Part shown: piece after piece, positions 13,512 to 15,800 of the stretch
How the letters are laid out: the number at the start of each line of letters is the position of its first letter
How positions within the stretch are numbered: position 1 is the first letter of the stretch
Assembly: GCA_030040815.1 (NCBI GenBank)
Contig: JASHSZ010000743.1
Location: 1-15,800, forward strand
DNA from: Streptosporangiaceae bacterium
GTDB lineage: Bacteria; Actinomycetota; Actinomycetes; Streptosporangiales; Streptosporangiaceae
DNA length: 15,800 nt
Direction of reading: 5' to 3'
Program-made: the position numbers and the translations under genes
The notes under the pieces: model-generated
Seen by the model: only the letters and a program-made list of their open reading frames with translations
The model's database searches: none
Told to the model about the DNA's origin: nothing

Positions 13512-14177
13512 TCACCGCCGGGACCGCCCGGCCGACGGCGACGTCTCCCTGGGCAGCCGGAGTGCGAGCTCGCCGGTCGGCAGTGACGCTCGGGCGATCG
13601 GCGCGAGTTCGTCCTCGCTCCAGGTCAGCGCGCCGCCGCGCACGTCGGCGACGACACCATCGAGCCAGGCAACCTCGGCGGCCAGCATCGCGTGCAAGTA
13701 CTCGTCGTCCATCGTCACCACGCGCGGCAGGTCGCCGCTGGTCAGCAGGCTGGCGTCGGCCGCCGCGAGCTGGCTGCGCAGGGCCTTGGCGCGCTCCGCC
13801 AGCACGGTCGCGGCGTCGGCGGGCGCGAGCAGCATGAGGAAGGACAGCGCCGCGGGGAACTGCGGGAACTCATTGCGCGGCCGGGACAGCATCTCGGTGA
13901 GCCAGTCAAGGGTGGCCCGGCTACCGGCCTCGGTCAGCTCATAGACCGTTCGCTCCGGATACTGCTGGTCGCGCTCGGTCTGGCGCACCGCGATCAGCCC
14001 GGCGTCGAGCAGCCGGCGGATGGTCTTGTAGAGGTTGGCCCGCTGGCCGACGTTGACGACAGCGTCCTTGCCCCATTCCTTGAGCAGGCGCTGCATCGCG
14101 TACGGATGCAGGGGTGCCGCGTGCAGCAGGCTCAGCACGGCGAGCGCGAGCGGAGACGGCCGGAAGTCGCTGTCCAC
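13512..14177 (-). CDS. PadR-family transcriptional regulator
   Basis: A 221-residue cytoplasmic DNA-binding protein. Residues about 8-85 are the PadR winged helix: LALAVLSLLHAAPLHPYAMQRLL, then NLYKTIRRLLDAGLIAV (48-64) as recognition helix and turn, and the wing ERTVYELTEAG (75-85). Residues about 95-190 form the helical C-terminal half used for dimerisation and often ligand binding, and the last 30 residues are a basic tail. PadR proteins usually repress neighbouring efflux genes and themselves until a toxic compound binds. The start is a GTG with a TAGAGT -10 box ending 6 bases before it and no ribosome binding site, so the mRNA is probably leaderless. A perfect palindrome overlaps that promoter. 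It diverges from the ABC exporter genes, its likely target. Confidence 0.93.
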   Translation of the reverse strand: MDSDFRPSPLALAVLSLLHAAPLHPYAMQRLLKEWGKDAVVNVGQRANLYKTIRRLLDAGLIAVRQTERDQQYPERTVYELTEAGSRATLDWLTEMLSRPRNEFPQFPAALSFLMLLAPADAATVLAERAKALRSQLAAADASLLTSGDLPRVVTMDDEYLHAMLAAEVAWLDGVVADVRGGALTWSEDELAPIARASLPTGELALRLPRETSPSAGRSRR

Positions 14178-14183
14178 GAGCCC

Positions 14184-14189
14184 ACTCTA
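14184..14189 (-). promoter_or_regulatory. -10 box for leaderless padR
   Basis: Minus-strand TAGAGT (TANNNT type) ends 6 bases before the GTG of padR. The palindromic operator begins inside this box, so bound repressor would cover it. Confidence 0.5.
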
Positions 14190-14210
14190 CTAGTTGCTAG
14201 GCAACTAGTA
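14188..14210. promoter_or_regulatory. Palindromic operator, probably for PadR
   Basis: TACTAGTTGC (14188-14197), spacer TAG, GCAACTAGTA (14201-14210): perfect 10-bp arms. It overlaps the padR -10 box and reaches toward its -35 region. The core ACTAGT occurs twice in it and twice more toward the ABC gene (14262-14267 and 14292-14297). The position and symmetry fit autorepression by a dimeric PadR. Confidence 0.75.
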
Positions 14211-14281
14211 ACTCGTGCAGCCATTCGTCGGTCTGGGCAGGCGACGCTGACGTACCTGAAAACTAGTCGCATAGGAACGCG

Positions 14282-14311
14282 TTGCATGAGGACTAGTTAT
14301 CTGGATACTAT
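14282..14311 (+). promoter_or_regulatory. Promoter of the ABC exporter operon with an embedded half-site
   Basis: TTGCAT (14282-14287) and TACTAT (14306-14311) with 18-bp spacing make a good -35/-10 pair. One ACTAGT (14292-14297) lies in the spacer and another (14262-14267) lies just upstream, so a repressor bound there would block RNA polymerase. Confidence 0.55.
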
Positions 14312-14383
14312 CTTTCGCGACATAACTCGTTGGGTCCCGTGATTCGCCGGGCTGACGAGCAATCTCACGACGGGGAGACCACC

Positions 14384-15409
14384 ATGACCACCGCGACTGC
14401 GGACGCCTCCGGTGTTCCGCTGATCGAAGCGCACGACCTCACGGTCCGGTTCGGCAAGGTCACAGCGCTTGACCGGCTCGAGCTCAGCGCTCGGCCGGGC
14501 AGCGTCCTGGCCGTGCTCGGGCCTAACGGAGCCGGAAAGACGACATTCGTCCGCTGCGTCGCCACGCTGGTCCGGCCGGATGGCGGCCGGCTACGGGTTT
14601 TCGGGCAGGATGTCGTCCGCGACGCCGCGAGGGTACGACGGGAAATCGGCCTGGCCGGCCAGTTCGCGGCGGTCGAGCCGACGATGACCGGGCGGGAGAA
14701 CCTCGAGATGACCGCGCGGTTGTTCGGCCATGGCCGGATCGCCGCACGAGGCGCCGCCGCCGCGGTCATCGGTCAGCTCGGGCTGGCCGACGTCGCGGAC
14801 CGGCGCAGCGGCAGCTACTCGGGCGGCCAGCGGCGCCGTCTCGATCTCGGCGCCAGTCTCGTCGGCAGTCCGCGGCTGCTGCTGCTCGACGAGCCCACGG
14901 CTGGTCTGGATCCGGTCGGCCGGAGCGAGGTCTGGGCCGCCGTGCGCGATCTCGCTTCGGCCGGCACGGACATCCTGCTCACCACGCACTACCTGGAGGA
15001 GGCCGGCGAGCTGGCCGATCACGTCGTGGTGATCGACCACGGCCGGGTCGTCGCCGCCGGCCCGCTGGGCGAGATCAGGGCCAGCATCGGCCAGGACGTG
15101 ATCGACGTCGCGGTGAGCGACGCGGCGACGCTGCCGGCTGTTGTGACAATCCTCGAGCAGGTCACGGCGGGTCCGGCCCGGCTCCAGCCGACGGGGCAGC
15201 GCGTGACGGCGCTGGCACCGGGCGGGGCGGCCCAGCTGGCGACCGTCATCGGCAGGCTGCAGGACGCCTCGATCGCCGTTGAGGAGATCGGCCTGCGTCG
15301 GCCCAGCCTCGACGAGGTGTTCGGCGTGCTGACCGGCGCCGGCGACCGAGCCAGTGATCGGCCTGCGGCGTCGACTACCGGCCAGCTAGCCGCGGGGAGG
15401 GCGTCATGA
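14384..15409 (+). CDS. DrrA-like ABC transporter ATP-binding protein
   Basis: A 341-residue cytoplasmic ATPase that powers export with the membrane partner encoded next. Motifs in order: Walker A GPNGAGKTT (46-54), Q-loop Gln93 in GLAGQF, signature YSGGQ (145-149), Walker B LLLLDE (165-170), D-loop AGLDP, and switch His202 in TTHYLEEA. The GQFAAVEPTMTGRENL and LRRPSLDEVF segments, and the C-terminal extension of about 100 residues, are typical of the daunorubicin-resistance DrrA group and not of importers. The ATG was chosen for its GGGGAG site about 6 bases upstream; an upstream in-frame GTG has no such site. The stop overlaps the next start (ATGA), so the two are translationally coupled. 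Likely repressed by PadR. The exported compound is unknown. Confidence 0.94.
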   Translation: MTTATADASGVPLIEAHDLTVRFGKVTALDRLELSARPGSVLAVLGPNGAGKTTFVRCVATLVRPDGGRLRVFGQDVVRDAARVRREIGLAGQFAAVEPTMTGRENLEMTARLFGHGRIAARGAAAAVIGQLGLADVADRRSGSYSGGQRRRLDLGASLVGSPRLLLLDEPTAGLDPVGRSEVWAAVRDLASAGTDILLTTHYLEEAGELADHVVVIDHGRVVAAGPLGEIRASIGQDVIDVAVSDAATLPAVVTILEQVTAGPARLQPTGQRVTALAPGGAAQLATVIGRLQDASIAVEEIGLRRPSLDEVFGVLTGAGDRASDRPAASTTGQLAAGRAS

Positions 15410-15800
15410 CCGCCGTGACCGCCATCCAGTTGCCCGGCCGCCCGGCCCGGACGCCGGGACTGATGGCCGCTGCCGGCCAGGTCGCTCTGCGCGCGCTGCG
15501 GAAGTACCTGCGCACACCGGGCCTTTGCGTCCTGGGCGTCGTACAGTCCGCCATGTTCCTGTTCAGCTTCCGCTACGTCTTCGGCGGTGCGATCCATGCG
15601 GGCGCGACGAGCTACGTCGGCTTCCTCGTGCCGGCGTATGTGGCGTCGATCGTCCTGTTCACCGGCGGCGGCATCGCGGTGGCCGTCGCTGCGGACAAGG
15701 CGGAGGGCTTCACCGACCGCCTGCTGTCCCTGCCAGTGTCACGCTACGCAATCGTGCTCGGGCGCACGATTGCCGACTCGGCCACCAATGTCTGGGCGAT
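15406..15800 (+). CDS. ABC-2 type permease (DrrB-like), cut by the window end
   Basis: The first 131 codons of a membrane permease, partner of the ATPase whose stop it overlaps by four bases. After a short cytoplasmic N-terminus (with LRALRKYLRTPGL at about 28-40), a first membrane segment VLGVVQSAMFLFSFRYVFG (about 42-60) and a second around VGFLVPAYVASIVLFTGGGIAVAVAAD follow, and then the EGFTDRLLSLPVSR stretch that is typical of ABC-2 drug-exporter permeases. The start ATG is preceded by a GGGGAGG site. A full-length member would have about 250-280 residues and six membrane segments; the rest lies beyond the right edge. Confidence 0.92.
   Translation, partial: MTAVTAIQLPGRPARTPGLMAAAGQVALRALRKYLRTPGLCVLGVVQSAMFLFSFRYVFGGAIHAGATSYVGFLVPAYVASIVLFTGGGIAVAVAADKAEGFTDRLLSLPVSRYAIVLGRTIADSATNVWA

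Overview
The window is high-GC DNA with strong G/C third-position bias, frequent GTG and TTG starts and several likely leaderless genes, which points to an actinomycete. Supporting family-level clues are a DipZ-type CcdA-thioredoxin fusion, an MraY of actinobacterial type, a DrrA/DrrB-type exporter and a secreted S53 (sedolisin) peptidase, an enzyme class active at acid pH. An acid-soil filamentous actinomycete is a reasonable guess, but the species cannot be read from this sequence.

Layout. 1-390 has no recognisable gene; it holds a rho-independent terminator (208-243) for something ending upstream and an AT-richer patch with repeated GAATGC/GCATTC motifs. A 37-residue, extremely acidic small protein (391-504, minus) has a good ribosome binding site. 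A classical SDR oxidoreductase (minus) diverges from dipZ (plus). Next come an N-terminally truncated membrane protein, a DUF1801 protein and, converging on it, a ThuA-like protein (minus). The ThuA-like gene diverges from the secreted S53 peptidase across a region with a nested inverted repeat; the peptidase ends in a strong terminator. A zinc-type alcohol dehydrogenase and an mraY lie head to tail on the minus strand, 57 bp apart, outside any visible cell-wall (dcw) cluster. A Nudix hydrolase (plus) converges on a small Cys-Cys protein (minus), which diverges from an Rsm22-type methyltransferase-like gene carrying an in-frame 30-bp minisatellite. Behind that are the remains of a broken SAM methyltransferase. 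The right end is a drug-export module: padR (minus) diverging from an ABC ATPase and its ABC-2 permease (plus, running off the window), with a perfect palindrome and two further ACTAGT copies between them.

How the genes work together. The only clear functional unit is padR plus the ABC pair: the palindrome overlaps the inferred padR promoter and related half-sites lie in the ABC promoter, as expected of a self-regulated repressor controlling an efflux pump. mraY and the dehydrogenase may be co-transcribed. The rest looks like ordinary chromosomal single genes with signs of decay (two degraded genes). I see no CRISPR array, tRNA, rRNA, insertion sequence or complete biosynthetic cluster, and no convincing new multi-gene system. 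The most unusual items are the acidic small protein, the mraY outside a dcw cluster, the S53 peptidase with altered calcium-site residues, the repeat inside the Rsm22 gene and the ACTAGT operator cluster.
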